Shown here piece by piece: positions 21,829 to 32,288 of a DNA stretch of 53,470 bases (its first letter is position 1; each line of letters opens with the position of its first letter). The DNA lies in contig AJFK01000504.1 in assembly GCA_000467715.1 (NCBI GenBank), positions 1 to 53,470 on the forward strand. Direction: 5' to 3'. The position numbers were made by a program, and so were the translations under genes. The DNA is from Hysterium pulicare CBS 123377. Its lineage: Eukaryota; Ascomycota; Dothideomycetes; Hysteriales; Hysteriaceae. Below the pieces are notes generated by a model. It was not told the origin of the DNA, did no database searches, and saw only the letters and a program-made list of their open reading frames with translations.

Positions 21829-23252
21829 ATGGGCTCCATTCCGCAGCAACCGTCAAACCTCAATGCTGGAGTTGAAGGGCTTCCCTATTTCACTCCAGCC
21901 CACGTAGCCTCTCCAGGAGCCCCCAAGGATGACGTCGACAAGAGCAACGTTCCAACCCTCTTCAAGTCCCTGCAAATCCGCTCCGCAACCCTCCGCAACC
22001 GCATCATCGTTGCTCCCATGTGCCAGTTCTCGACTGCGGCAGAAGGTCCCGAAATTGGCAAGCTGACGGATTACCATGTCGTGACGCTCGGCCACTATGC
22101 GCTCAAGGGCGCGGGGACGGTGTTTATTGAGGCGACGGGTGTGATGCCGAATGGAAGAGTCAGTCCGAATTGTCCGGGAATATGGGCTGATTCTCAGGTG
22201 AGTAGATAGAGTTTCCTATGTGAGTTGTTCCTTGAGAAGAAACGCTCACCAATTCACAGATTGAAGGCGTCAAGCGTGTAGCCGACTTCATAAAAAGCCA
22301 AGGTTCTCTCTGCGGTATTCAACTTGCGCATGCAGGACGTAAAGCTAGTACTGTCGCACCCTGGATTGCCGCCCGGAACGGTAAACCTAGCATGCGGGCA
22401 ACGGAAGACGTGGGCGGATGGCCGAACGATGTCGTGGGGCCTATGGGTGGTGAAGAGGAGGGTTGGGATGGTGGAGCAGGTGGTTATTGGCCACCTCGAC
22501 AGCTGACCATTCAACAAATCCATGAGACTGTTCAGGCATTCGCTGATGCGGCGGAGAGGTCTGTGAGGGCCGGAGTTAGTTTGATCGAGATCCACGCTGC
22601 GCATGGTTATTTGATTCACCAATTCCTGAGTCCAATTACGAATCGCAGGACGGATGAGTACGGAGGAAGTTTCGAGAACAGAATTCGCCTATTGGTTGAA
22701 GTTCTGAAAGCAGTGCGAGCTACTATTCCGGACGGCATGCCTTTGTTCCTGCGAATGTCGAGTACAGAGTGGATGGAGGAAGATGAATTGGCTAAGCAGT
22801 ACGGAAGCTGGGATGTTGAGAGCACTCTACAGGTCGCCAGACTACTTCCGGAACTCGGGGTGGATCTCCTGGATGTCAGCAGTGGAGGGAATTGCAGACA
22901 ACAGCGCATCAACATGTTCGAGTCGAAGGATTATCAGACCAAAATCGCGGGTCAGATCCGGAAAGCGTCGCAAGCTGCAGGATCGAAACTCTTGGTCGGT
23001 GCTGTGGGTCTGATCACTGAGGCCGAGCAGGCAAGGGATATCGTTGAATTGGATAGGAGTATAGGAGAAGAGGCTGCCGTGGCGAAAGAGATGACTGAAG
23101 CAAGGTCTGGGAAGGAGCCAGTGGCTGATGTGATTCTGGTTGGGAGACAGTTCATGAGGGAACCGGAGTGGGTGTTGAAGGTTGCGTGGAAGTTGGGTGT
23201 AGATGTGGCATGGCCGAGCCAATTCGTAAAGGTCAGGTTCCCTAAACTCTAG
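21829..23252 (+). CDS. NADH:flavin oxidoreductase, Old Yellow Enzyme family (YqjM-like class), 453 residues
   Basis: FMN-dependent ene-reductase reducing activated C=C bonds with NAD(P)H. Exon 1 is 21829-22197, exon 2 is 22260-23252 (62-nt intron, GTGAGT...CACAG). RNRIIVAPMCQFS holds the cysteine (about residue 65) typical of the thermophilic-like/YqjM class. QLAHAGRKAS and IEIHAAHGYLIHQFLSP carry the substrate-binding histidines, followed by NRRTDEYGGSFENRIR, an FMN-contacting signature. Near the C-terminus VADVILVGRQFMREPEWV is the phosphate-binding strand. The ATG at 21829 starts MGSIPQQPSN, with about 40 residues before the barrel, usual for fungal members. Upstream in-frame sequence lacks conservation. 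Cytosolic; natural substrate unknown. Confidence 0.93.
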
Positions 23253-23673
23253 ATGAAGCCCACTTTAGGAGTCTAGAACCTAGACACTTTTCTAGCCTAT
23301 ATAGAATTAGATGTACTGTATACCCTATTGCATAGGATAGCTTCAAGGAGTTCACAGTCTTTAAGGTCGGTTCCCACAGAGCAAAGGACCTATGTAGTGG
23401 GATGAGAACGGACTTTCTTAAATGTTATAACACCACTCTCTATATTTAAGATACTATAAGTCATTTTCCTAATTACCTAAGACCAAGCTATTGTAGGTTA
23501 CTGCTACACAGAGAGGTATCTGGCCGGTAAAGCCATTTGAGACGTTTCCTACAGCTCAAACTGATCATGCATACAGAGAAAAAAGAATCTTATTGGGGTA
23601 TTCCTAATTACCAAAACCCTTTATACACAATGCCAGAAGAACTAAAAGTACACATATCCCAAGTAGTTATCCT
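23253..23673. other. Intergenic between convergent genes
   Basis: 421 AT-rich bases holding two 3' UTRs (OYE-type reductase on plus, 787-residue membrane protein on minus). Several short self-complementary TATA/CTAG-rich runs near 23265-23340 but no defined repeat or gene. Confidence 0.45.
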
Positions 23674-26092
23674 TCACCACTGCACCCACTTTCCTACCTC
23701 CGCACACAAGGTAACCAACTCCACCATCTTCGCAAGGTGCTGCTCCCACTCATCATTCTCACGGCAGGGGTTGATACACTTATCAACCATGAATCTGATT
23801 CCCCTCCTGAACTTATCCAGGGAACCAGCCGGAACCTTTTCCTCCACCCCCGCAAACTGGCCCTTGGCATGGACGAGCACTTCTTTGATGAACTTGAAGT
23901 GCTCGTCCATGAGCTCACCTCTCTCAGCCAACCCCTTTCTCATCTTCCGTACGTGGACGTAGAAGTCCGCTTCCTTTGGGCTGATGCTGAAGATTGCGGC
24001 GTCCAGCCCACTGATACTGTCCACGCTGCCAATTTCAGACTCATCGTCTGAAGCGTCCGGCTCCTCTGGTTTGGCTTCTGGAGCGGCTTCAGGTTTCGGA
24101 GCGCAGTCTGGTTTGGGAGGGTCTGAGCGAGTGGGATTTCCGGGGGTAGCGGATCCAGGCTGGGGGTCAGAGGCAGGGGTCGGGCCGGCAGAGTCATCCT
24201 CCCAGTCCTCCATCTCCACCTCCACAGGCGGAGGACGAGCATTCGGGGTTGCGGTAGGTTGGAAAACAGTTATTGGATGCGGAAGCCTTTTTGAAGGTGA
24301 GGATAATCCAGCTGCTGGACAGGAGGGTGCTGCTGGGCTAGTGATGCTGTCTGGAACGTCGGACACCTTGGTGTCTATAGCCTCAGGAATCCAAAACCTC
24401 TTAACCCTGTTGACTCTACGCTGGAAAATCATTCTCCTAAATCCAGCCTTCCCCAACTGTTGGCCTTGATATTTAGTGGCATCAAGAGGGGACGCCAAGA
24501 GCGGATTGGGATGGGGCCGGCATTGGTCAGGAAGATGACTAGAAACAAGCTTTGAAAACCGGGGCGTCCCTACCGCTGATGGAGAGGGAGGGTCAAGAGG
24601 AGCTGGAGTTTCAGAGATTGGGATCCAAGCTTTTTCAACCCTATCCAGAATTGGAGCCAGAGCTGGCTCAGAATGCTCTCTCACGATGATCCCACTTTGT
24701 TCTTTAGGCCCCTCGTACACAGGCTCAATCTCCACCTTGTGCTTCACCGCTGCTTTCGGAGGGGATGGGGTAGGAGTGGTCTTGGGCTGGACAAGCGGCT
24801 GGGAAATGTCAGGCTCCTGAGGCGGTGAGGTAAAGGAAAGCTTGAATCTTGGAAGCTGATATGAGGTATAAGGCCTGTAACTTATTAGCTATACTTCTTA
24901 AATTAGGCCTTTGCCCACTGTGGACTTACCTGGACTCTCGAATCCGGCCAGTTTCGGTATAGTCCAAAGGTGTAGAGAATCTGGGCTTTGATGGGTCTCT
25001 TGGGCCCCAGCAGCTTGAAGAATCTTCGGCCTCACGATATGCTATCAACTGTGCCATGGTCATTCCCTTTGGAAGATGGTCATCGGTAAACCTGTCGCCG
25101 AGCATCTTGAGGTGAAAGACAGCCGTGGTAACGTCCGGTGCAGGGCCCAATACAGGAGACTGATTGTCATTCGTAGAAGGAAAATCCTGATTCGGAGGCG
25201 ACGATGGCGGTGTTGGGCCGTTGCGAGGAGAAGCAAGTCTTCGGAGGGTCTTAGGAAGGTCACCTAGCTCTAGGCCTCCACATATCGAGTAAATGATGTG
25301 TAGTAGCAGAATCACAGTCAGGACCAAGAGGCTGAAACGTAATACCGAACGGGCACAGGCGGCGAACGTTGTGGCCCATAGCATCATCAATTGGTTGAAC
25401 GATGCCAAATGGTTCCAGAGTGTTTCAGTCGTATGGAGTGTATGGGCTCGAATCGTGCCTGTAGTGAAAATGACATAATTCGTATAGAGAAAAACAATGG
25501 ACTGGCCTCCTCGTCCGAATCCGAGTGTCGATTTGAAGATAGATCTGAGCCAACCTGGGAATCCTTTGACTGGCAAAGATGATCCGGTGAAGCAGCGTGC
25601 GAGAGTGAGTAAGCTACTGGATATTTCAATGGCATTGCCAAGAAGATTCTGAATTGAGTCCCAGCTCTCATTGAGAGTAGTGCCGCACTTGGCGGTGATA
25701 TCATGTGCCAGAGCTGACAAGCAGGCAACAGATTGGATTGTGAATGGCTGTAGGTTGGAAAATGGGACTTGAATAATCTTGCGTAAAATCTTACGAGCTG
25801 AAAGCAGAATGCATGAGGTATGAGTCTTCCAGATCGGCAGGATGTGTGAGATGTCCGAAAGGTGACCATGCTGGTATAGCCAGGTAATCAGTCCAAGAGT
25901 GTAGAGAACGGCTGATAGGCAAAAGACAACTTGGTGACAAGCTTTGTAGTGAGGCTTTGTTGCTATGAGGTGACGAGAAATGACGAAAACGCCGAAAAGA
26001 AGGAGCAGCCCAAAGAGCCACATGTCAAAGGTAGACATACTCAGAGTCTTGAGAATGCTTTCAAGGATCTGATGGAAGGTATCGCTAGCCAT
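23674..26092 (-). CDS. Unknown membrane protein with acidic Pro-rich C-terminal half, 787 residues
   Basis: Two exons, 26092-24930 and 24874-23674, joined by a 55-nt intron (GTAAGT...TTACAG) in frame. Residues 1-75 contain two hydrophobic helices (WLFGLLLLFGVFVISRHLIA; VVFCLSAVLYTLGLITWLY); a third lies near 265-290 (FSLLVLTVILLLHIIYSICG). The rest of exon 1 reads like amphipathic helices. Exon 2 encodes about 250 residues of Pro/Ser/Glu-rich low complexity, with an acidic cluster, then a predicted helical domain (DFYVHVRKMRKGLAERGEL...) of about 100 residues ending in a hydrophobic C-terminus. I recognise no family. The fusion of a membrane part and a soluble helical part suggests a membrane-anchored scaffold, but that is inference. 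Divergent neighbours give no clue. Confidence 0.7.
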
Positions 26093-27679
26093 GATGTCTG
26101 CTGAATGCAGTTCGATAGCTTGCTATGGTTGGCGGAAGAAGTTGTTGTTTTGGTGGAAAGTGAGGCAGAAAGAAATTCAAAATAAGGTGGAAAGCTTCAC
26201 TTCAGCGGCCGGAAGCAATCGGCTCCGAAGGACTTTGTTTGGCGGTGAAGGATATTTCGTTGCTGAAGAGACGCCGAATCACTCACTTGGCGGTGGTGAA
26301 TCTTTCCAAAAATGAGACCCACGTGTGGCTTCAAGATTAAGCTAGCTTATCCAGTACGATGAAGTATCGATCTGATATCGGCTTTCTACAAAGTTACAGG
26401 ATCATATCTCTCATCTATGGTGGTTAATTAAGGTTCTTTTATGAACATTAGGGCAGCGCTTACTCGTTCGGCAGGACATCAGGTCAGTTTTAGGTACACG
26501 TTCTTCACTATCTTGATTGCGTATCCAACACTGACATCAACCGCAAGCACTCCAAAGCAAGGTTGTCACGAACACCAGTTCAGTCACCCACCTCATGTAC
26601 TCTGCCAAGCCGAAGTCGACCCTATTCACTCACTCTATTCATATCAGCTGAAAGGCTTCCGCCGACCTCTTCGTCACTCATAAACCGTGAAACGGGACTC
26701 GAAGAATTACTGAGAGGGGTCATTTAAAGACCCAAGCTTTGGCATAACGGAGTAACAAAGTTGGGCCATAGTTCATTCATCTTCTCAAGCAGAAGCGGCT
26801 TGAATCTAGCGGCCCTCTGGGTAGCTTCGATAGGAGCGTTGTGGGTTGGTTTAAGTAATCCGAGGGACCGAGTTCCATTTGGGGTGATTGGATGGAAAGA
26901 AACGGTAGGATGTCTGCGAGAGCACAGGCAATTTCGAATACCTCTTCTGTCTGGAACATTTCTGTGTTAGGACCAGTAATATCGATTCCTTTCAAACGAT
27001 GTTGAGAGATGCTTACCATGCTAGGTCCATGTATTTGGAAAGCTTTCAATCGGCAGCTTCATTGACACCACCGCCAAGTCTCTTACAAGTCGAATAGAAT
27101 ATCGGAACGTCAGACTTTCATGTGTAGATCCACTGGAAAGGAATCCACATCGCAGAAATAGCTCCCAAAGCTTCGTTGCCAACCACAATTATGAAACACA
27201 AAGGTTGGCTTGCTGTTTATCCGATAGGTTTACAGTGTCTGGAAGTGCGTTTTGAACTCGATCTTCCATTCCAAATAGCCACTTCTGGCTACAGTCTTGA
27301 TGCTAGCCGTTCTAAAAAGCAAAAAAAAAACTTTATTAAATGGATGGAAGAGCTCAACTAGAAGAGAGAGGCCATAGAGGCCAGTACTAATACTTTCTTC
27401 GTATGCCGAGATCATAGGTATTTTGGCCGCGAGGCGTAGGGCTAGCAGTGGCCACTGCTAGTGTTATTGGTCAGCCTCTTCGAATTCCATACGCCTTGCT
27501 ATACGCATTAGCATCGTGCAAAAGACATCGTTGGATGGCTTGGAACTGCTGATAAGTTCGTGTCAATTGTCGGTCGCACATGTGCTTCAGCCATACGAGG
27601 GAAGAGTGTACATTAACTACCAGAGGTAGCTAGCTTGAGTAGGGCAGATCTCTAAATGCGAGCTGTCTTTAAACCTGTC
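26093..27679. other. 1.6-kb stretch without a convincing gene
   Basis: Holds the 787-residue gene's promoter at the left and the 3' flank of the Mcp1-like gene at the right. On the minus strand near 26970-27020 there is an intron-like pair (GTAAGC donor, CCTAACACAG acceptor) but every upstream ATG frame I tried hits a stop, so at most a gene remnant. An A-rich run lies near 27318. Confidence 0.4.
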
Positions 27680-28691
27680 CTAATTCCAACTCCACCAATT
27701 GAGCAGAGGTGCATGTTTGTACAGTTCGTCGAACTCCCTGCCTATCCAGCCGTCCGTCTTGCCATCTCTTCCAATGATCCCTAAACCGCCAGCTAACCAC
27801 AAGCCAGCTACCATTCCTGATACCACGTTGATGGCATACCACCTCCTCTTCTTAAACATCTGTCTCTGGGAACCTGCGTCCGTGACTTGATTTGGTGTAA
27901 ACCCAAGCCACTTAGCCCAACCCCAAGTAATATGCCACGCGCCCACGCTCACTAGCGCAGTGAATCCTACAAAGGAGACAAAAGGGTGTAACGCAAATCC
28001 ATGGCTAATATATGAGAGGTTGACCAGTGAGCTGTCTCCATGCAGATACAGCGGCAATACCCTCGTCGTCAAGACATGAAAGCCTATTAGCGGAACGAGA
28101 GCAAAACCAAGCGCGCTGATACCGCTAACCGCAGGCCATGGAATATGTTTTCGATCCCGACGCTCTTCAGCTCCGTACCAGCTGAGTGTTTGTCTACGGC
28201 GGTATAGGCGCAATGCTACGCCCGATACCACGTGTACGATAAGAGGGAGCCCGACTAGCAGAGGCTCTGCGGGAAAGGATTGGTAGTACGGTCGAGTGAG
28301 GAGAAGGTAGCGATTACTTTCGAATACGGATCGGGTGAGAAGGGGGATTATGGCGGTGTTGGCTATATGAAAGGAAGCGAAAATGGTGAATGCGTAGGAC
28401 GAGTATTTCTGGACGCGCAGAACTGTCGCAAATCAGTGTTTGATCTCAAAGAGGCCCAATCAAGTCCTGTACTCGCAGCCATGACATGTACATACGATAA
28501 TATGCAGGTCCATGATTCCCGAGTCCCAGGGTAGATGTTCGCGCCGAGGGAGGTGGTGAAGACGCTGGGAAGTATTCTTTCTCGAATCCTGCGGGTGTTT
28601 CATCTACTGGAGAGGGTTCAACTTCGGTAAGCCCCATAACATTCTCACCCGTGCCCGGCGTTAAGGGTGTCTCGTCGGGGTTCTTAGCCAT
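27680..28691 (-). CDS. Mcp1-like mitochondrial membrane protein (DUF1691), 312 residues
   Basis: Related to yeast Mcp1, a mitochondrial outer-membrane protein that recruits Vps13 and suppresses loss of the ER-mitochondria encounter structure; known from the family, not shown here. Exon 1 (28691-28496) encodes an acidic Pro-rich leader; a 73-nt intron (28423-28495) precedes exon 2 (28422-27680). Exon 2 starts LLRVQKYSSYAFTIFASFHI and contains LIVHVVSGVALRLYRR, the typical DUF1691 helix pair, repeated later as SYISHGFALHPFVSFVGF and GAWHITWGWAKWLG. About five to six hydrophobic segments in total. Divergent from the zinc-finger gene, with a CCAAT box (ATTGG) at 28806-28810 between the two starts. 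Confidence 0.82.
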
Positions 28692-28805
28692 GGCGTGTTT
28701 GGTGATAGGGTTTCGGTGTTGATGCAGGGCCTGGCATTAGTGACGTTTTGGTCGGCAACTTGGTGAGTTCCGCCGACATGCGTAAGAGGCTTTGGCCTCT
28801 GGGCG

Positions 28806-28810
28806 ATTGG
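28806..28810 (-). promoter_or_regulatory. CCAAT box in the divergent Mcp1-like / zinc-finger promoter
   Basis: ATTGG on plus (CCAAT on minus) about 115 bases upstream of the Mcp1-like start, in a 263-base divergent intergenic. Candidate CCAAT-binding-complex site; a five-base match alone is weak. Confidence 0.35.
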
Positions 28811-28954
28811 TTCACCATTTGAGGACCTCGACTTTCTTCAACTCCCCAACTACAACACCAAAAATCTATACACGTTTTGATCTCTGCAACTAGACTGTAC
28901 TATACTGTAATACTACCAGATACGCCGGGACCAAGATCATTCTTACCCTTCAAA

Positions 28955-29695
28955 ATGCCGCCCGTAAGCTTCCAACGTCCTCTCTCACCCTTCACTATCA
29001 CCCTTCGACTTCACATGAACAGCCTCGAAAACGTGCCCGTTCTTCACTTCACCATAACTATGTTTAATTACACTAGCAAATTTTCAATACCCCAATCTCC
29101 CGTCTAATTTTCCTCCCACTTACCATGGCAACAGAGAACCTACACAGCTCCCCCGCCCAATAGCGTCCTCACCTTCAATTGCGGCCTCTGCAACAAGGGC
29201 TACAGCCGCCAAAACGACTTCGACACCCATCTCTCCTCCTACGACCACTCTCATCGACAGCGACTCGCAGACATGAAGAAAATGACCGCCCCTACAGCCT
29301 CCTCGAAGACCTCCAAGCGCTCCAAAGACGACGAGATGCGACCTGTGAGCATCAAGCTGGGTGGAGAAGGCGGAAAGAAGAAAGGTGGAGGCTTCACCAA
29401 GATCAAGGATCTCAACAAAGCCAAAGAACAGCTAGAGAAGGAAATCTCGGAGGCCAAAGACGCGACGGAGAAACCGCAGGATGGGAAGTTGAGGGGTTTC
29501 ACGAGGGTTGGGGGCCCGAAACCTACGGAGGAAAAGAAGGAGGCCAAGGAGGCCGACAGTGATGCTGAGAGCGACTACTCGGACGAGTGCGGATACGATT
29601 ACTATAACCCAGCAATTCCTACACCCTGCTCTGAGGACTGTTCCGACCCCAACTGCTCCACCAAACACACTCGACGACAGGCAGGAGTGGAGTAG
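28955..29695 (+). CDS. C2H2 zinc-finger protein of the GPATCH8/ZNF804 finger type, 189 residues
   Basis: Exon 1 is only nine bases (28955-28963, Met-Pro-Pro); a 171-nt intron leads to exon 2 at 29135-29695. Residues about 14-45 form a single zinc finger, FNCGLCNKGYSRQNDF...HLSSYDHSHRQRL, with C-x2-C and spaced histidines; the 'SYDHxHxQRL' ending is the mark of the GPATCH8/ZNF804 finger. A Lys-rich stretch follows, with a conserved FTKIKDLNKAKEQLEKE helix, then an acidic Cys-containing tail. Probably nuclear, perhaps tied to RNA processing as in animal relatives; that is inference. The mini-exon is supported by frame, the GTAAGC donor and the absence of another in-frame ATG before the finger. 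A start at the Met in the later linker would lose the finger. Confidence 0.75.
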
Positions 29696-30137
29696 GAGTG
29701 GGATCGACAATACCACCATAGAGGAAGGTAAGACAAAAAGGCGTGTAAGAAAAGTGAGCATTTTTATGGTGCCAGATGGCGAGAAAGCATTTTATTGGTT
29801 TCGGTTCAAGCTCGACATCTACGATATGGTAATGGCTAATGGTAATATGAGGCTTTCCCCATAGTCTGCGGACTGTTTACAACGGAGATATACCCAATAC
29901 GCTCTTATTAGGGGTTTTATGATGCAAAGGAGATATAATGGAGGAGTCTGGACGGGGAAAAAGGCAAATCTATACAACAGCCCTCTTTTCGAGGCCTTTG
30001 GTGTATTTTACCCTGTTGTACTTTACAAAAAGATGTTCTGGATTCTAGAAGTCGGCAGTACCAATCAATATCATTCTCCTCACACGAGGAAGGAGATTCC
30101 CTCAACATCCCTTATGAACTATCAGTGACATTCCTTC
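29696..30137. other. Intergenic between convergent genes
   Basis: 442 bases with the 3' UTRs of the zinc-finger gene (plus) and the tubulin-tyrosine-ligase-family gene (minus). No gene, repeat or RNA seen. Confidence 0.45.
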
Positions 30138-31523
30138 TCATCTCCTCCCTAAATCCACATCCAAAACACACTCCATCCGTTCCGTTCCTCTTTCCCCTTC
30201 CTCGCCCAGTCCGAAAAATGGCTTAATTGCTACGTCCACAACTTCCTCAAACAAACCACCCACAAGACCCCTCAACTCCTCCCCTGTCTGCTTGAAATCC
30301 GGAAACGCATTTACTTCCAATAAATACGTTGTCAATTCCCCTTCATCAAAACCTACCATAAAATCCACGCCGAAGAGTTCGAACGCGTTGGGTAAGGGTT
30401 GGAAATGTACCATCATGCTTCGAGCGGCGGCTTCGAAGATGGAAGATGTGATGGATTTGATTTGGGTGTAGACTGTGTCTTTCCAGGAAGTATCTGCAGG
30501 CTGCTGGTGCCAACCTAATGATGGTGAATTTGGTAGAGAGTCTGGTAAATCCCAGAATAGAGCTACGCTTCCCTCTCGTTCGCCGGTATCTTGTAGACAT
30601 GTGTTTGTTAGATGTGCCCGAAGTCCGTCGTCACTGTTGACGCTCTCCCATGGTGGGATGTATGGCCTTGCTGCGAAAAGCGCGAGCATTGGCTTGTAGA
30701 CATATACTTTTAGAGCGCCGACGGCGAGGACGTAGCTTCGTATGTGGAATTTCTTGGGCTCGGGGCCGCCGAGGGGAAGAAGTAGTGGCGGATGGATGTA
30801 CGGCTGTGCCACAAAATGTCGGAGATGCGAGGTAATGATATAGTCTTTGTCCTTCTGTTTGACCTTCCCATCTCCCTCACGCTGCTGCAATTCTTCTGTA
30901 TCACTGCGCTCCGCCTCATCCTCATCCTCGTCTCCACTGTCTTCCTCCCATTCTTCGAAAATTGCAGTGAGTTCTTCTTCCGAACTGAAAAGCCGGATCC
31001 CCTGTCCCCTATCACTCATCCCCGGCTTCAAAATCCACCATTCCCTCTCTCCTGGGTCTTTCCCCTCATTCTTTTCAAAGCTCTCCCTAAGCTCAAAAGC
31101 TTCTACTAGTGCCTCATCCAGAAACTCCGCGTAGTCGACTTCGAAGTCCACAGAGGGCTTCACGTGCCGTTTCAGCACAGAATCTGGATGTTTCGCCACC
31201 CAGTTCGTAACAGTGGTAGAAAGGTAGTGCTTTCGGATCAGGGCTTTTCGGATTATATATGCGTTGCCGATGGAAGTGGAAGGGTTTGAGAGTACGTGGT
31301 CGAAATCCAGGGCTTCATATGCGAGGAATTGGAGGACGGGTGTTGAACGAGAAGGAAGTTGTTTCAGATAATGAATTAATCGATATGAAGACGCCGAAAG
31401 TCTGGTAGAGAGCGCTGACAAGATCAGAGGTTGGACATAAGAATCCTCATAGTCGATGATCGCGAAAAAATTTGGTGTCGAATCTGGGGCTTTGGATTCG
31501 TCTGCCGGCGATATTGATGACAT
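30138..31523 (-). CDS. Tubulin-tyrosine-ligase-family ATP-grasp protein (Pby1-like), 461 residues
   Basis: ATP-grasp ligase of the TTL family; in yeast the relative Pby1 is linked to mRNA decay bodies. Single exon. The only in-frame ATG before the conserved part is at 31523 (MSSISPADESK). ATP-grasp landmarks: WWILKPGMSDRGQGIRLF with the nucleotide-binding Lys (about residue 180), KKFHIRSYVLAVGALKVYVY, RAHLTNTC and, near the C-terminus, ELFGVDFMVG followed by LLEVNAFPDFKQTG, which supplies the metal-binding Glu/Asn. An acidic insertion of about 30 residues (Glu/Asp-rich) sits inside the central domain. N-terminal region includes FDHVLSNPSTSIGNAYIIRK. No surE-like domain as in yeast Pby1. Substrate unknown; amino-acid ligation is predicted by family only. 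Confidence 0.9.
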   Translation of the reverse strand: MSSISPADESKAPDSTPNFFAIIDYEDSYVQPLILSALSTRLSASSYRLIHYLKQLPSRSTPVLQFLAYEALDFDHVLSNPSTSIGNAYIIRKALIRKHYLSTTVTNWVAKHPDSVLKRHVKPSVDFEVDYAEFLDEALVEAFELRESFEKNEGKDPGEREWWILKPGMSDRGQGIRLFSSEEELTAIFEEWEEDSGDEDEDEAERSDTEELQQREGDGKVKQKDKDYIITSHLRHFVAQPYIHPPLLLPLGGPEPKKFHIRSYVLAVGALKVYVYKPMLALFAARPYIPPWESVNSDDGLRAHLTNTCLQDTGEREGSVALFWDLPDSLPNSPSLGWHQQPADTSWKDTVYTQIKSITSSIFEAAARSMMVHFQPLPNAFELFGVDFMVGFDEGELTTYLLEVNAFPDFKQTGEELRGLVGGLFEEVVDVAIKPFFGLGEEGERGTERMECVLDVDLGRR

Positions 31524-32288
31524 TGCGGCCGATTTGGTCGAGATGTTATAATAACAGCCTTTCTTGAAAATTACGTCTTTGCCCCAGAGAAAAAATTGAT
31601 AGTTGGAAAAATTGCATTTGTATATCACGAGACGGAAGTTTGAGAAGGGCTACGAAAAATTTGGAGACGAAGCTTTAGACCAATTGTTGAGGGCGTAAAT
31701 GGTGATTGAGGTATTAGCGAGATACTACACTTTACCAGCGACGGTAAACATCAAAATGGAAGATCAGGGTGCATTAGAGTGACTATCATCAAAATCGATA
31801 TGAGTTGGATGATATGTAGTTCTGTTAAACAACTCGGCTGTTCTGAAAAGTTCGCGACTTTCCTATTTCGGTAGGTCTTTGACGAAAACCGTCGATTCCG
31901 GTAGACCTCATGCCGAGACCTCAATATCAACCGCAGTTTGCACTAACGAATTATGTTTGGAATAAATATAACAAACCAGACCTGGCAATAACCTTGCTGG
32001 TGCAACGGCAGTAAATCTAAATGAACTCAATATGAATCCGATGGTTTGTAATCGCATATCTCCACCTCAACTAACCACAGTTCAGGAGACACATCATTCG
32101 GGGAACATAAAAGTCATTCAGCAATCTCATATTAGCAAAGTCTTTTTTGCTGAGCTAAGGTATCGCAAGTAAAGAGCTTTAAACTCTTATCAGGTTCCGC
32201 CACTTGCTCATGTCGACATTATGTTCGCTAAGCCATGCAATACTCCAAATCAGACCAGAGCTTAGCAGAAACGCCAGGCAACCCAACA
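31524..32288. other. Intergenic, no gene seen
   Basis: 765 bases between the TTL-family start and the 3' end of MCM10. Holds the TTL-family promoter. AT-rich with no recognisable gene, repeat or RNA. Confidence 0.45.
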
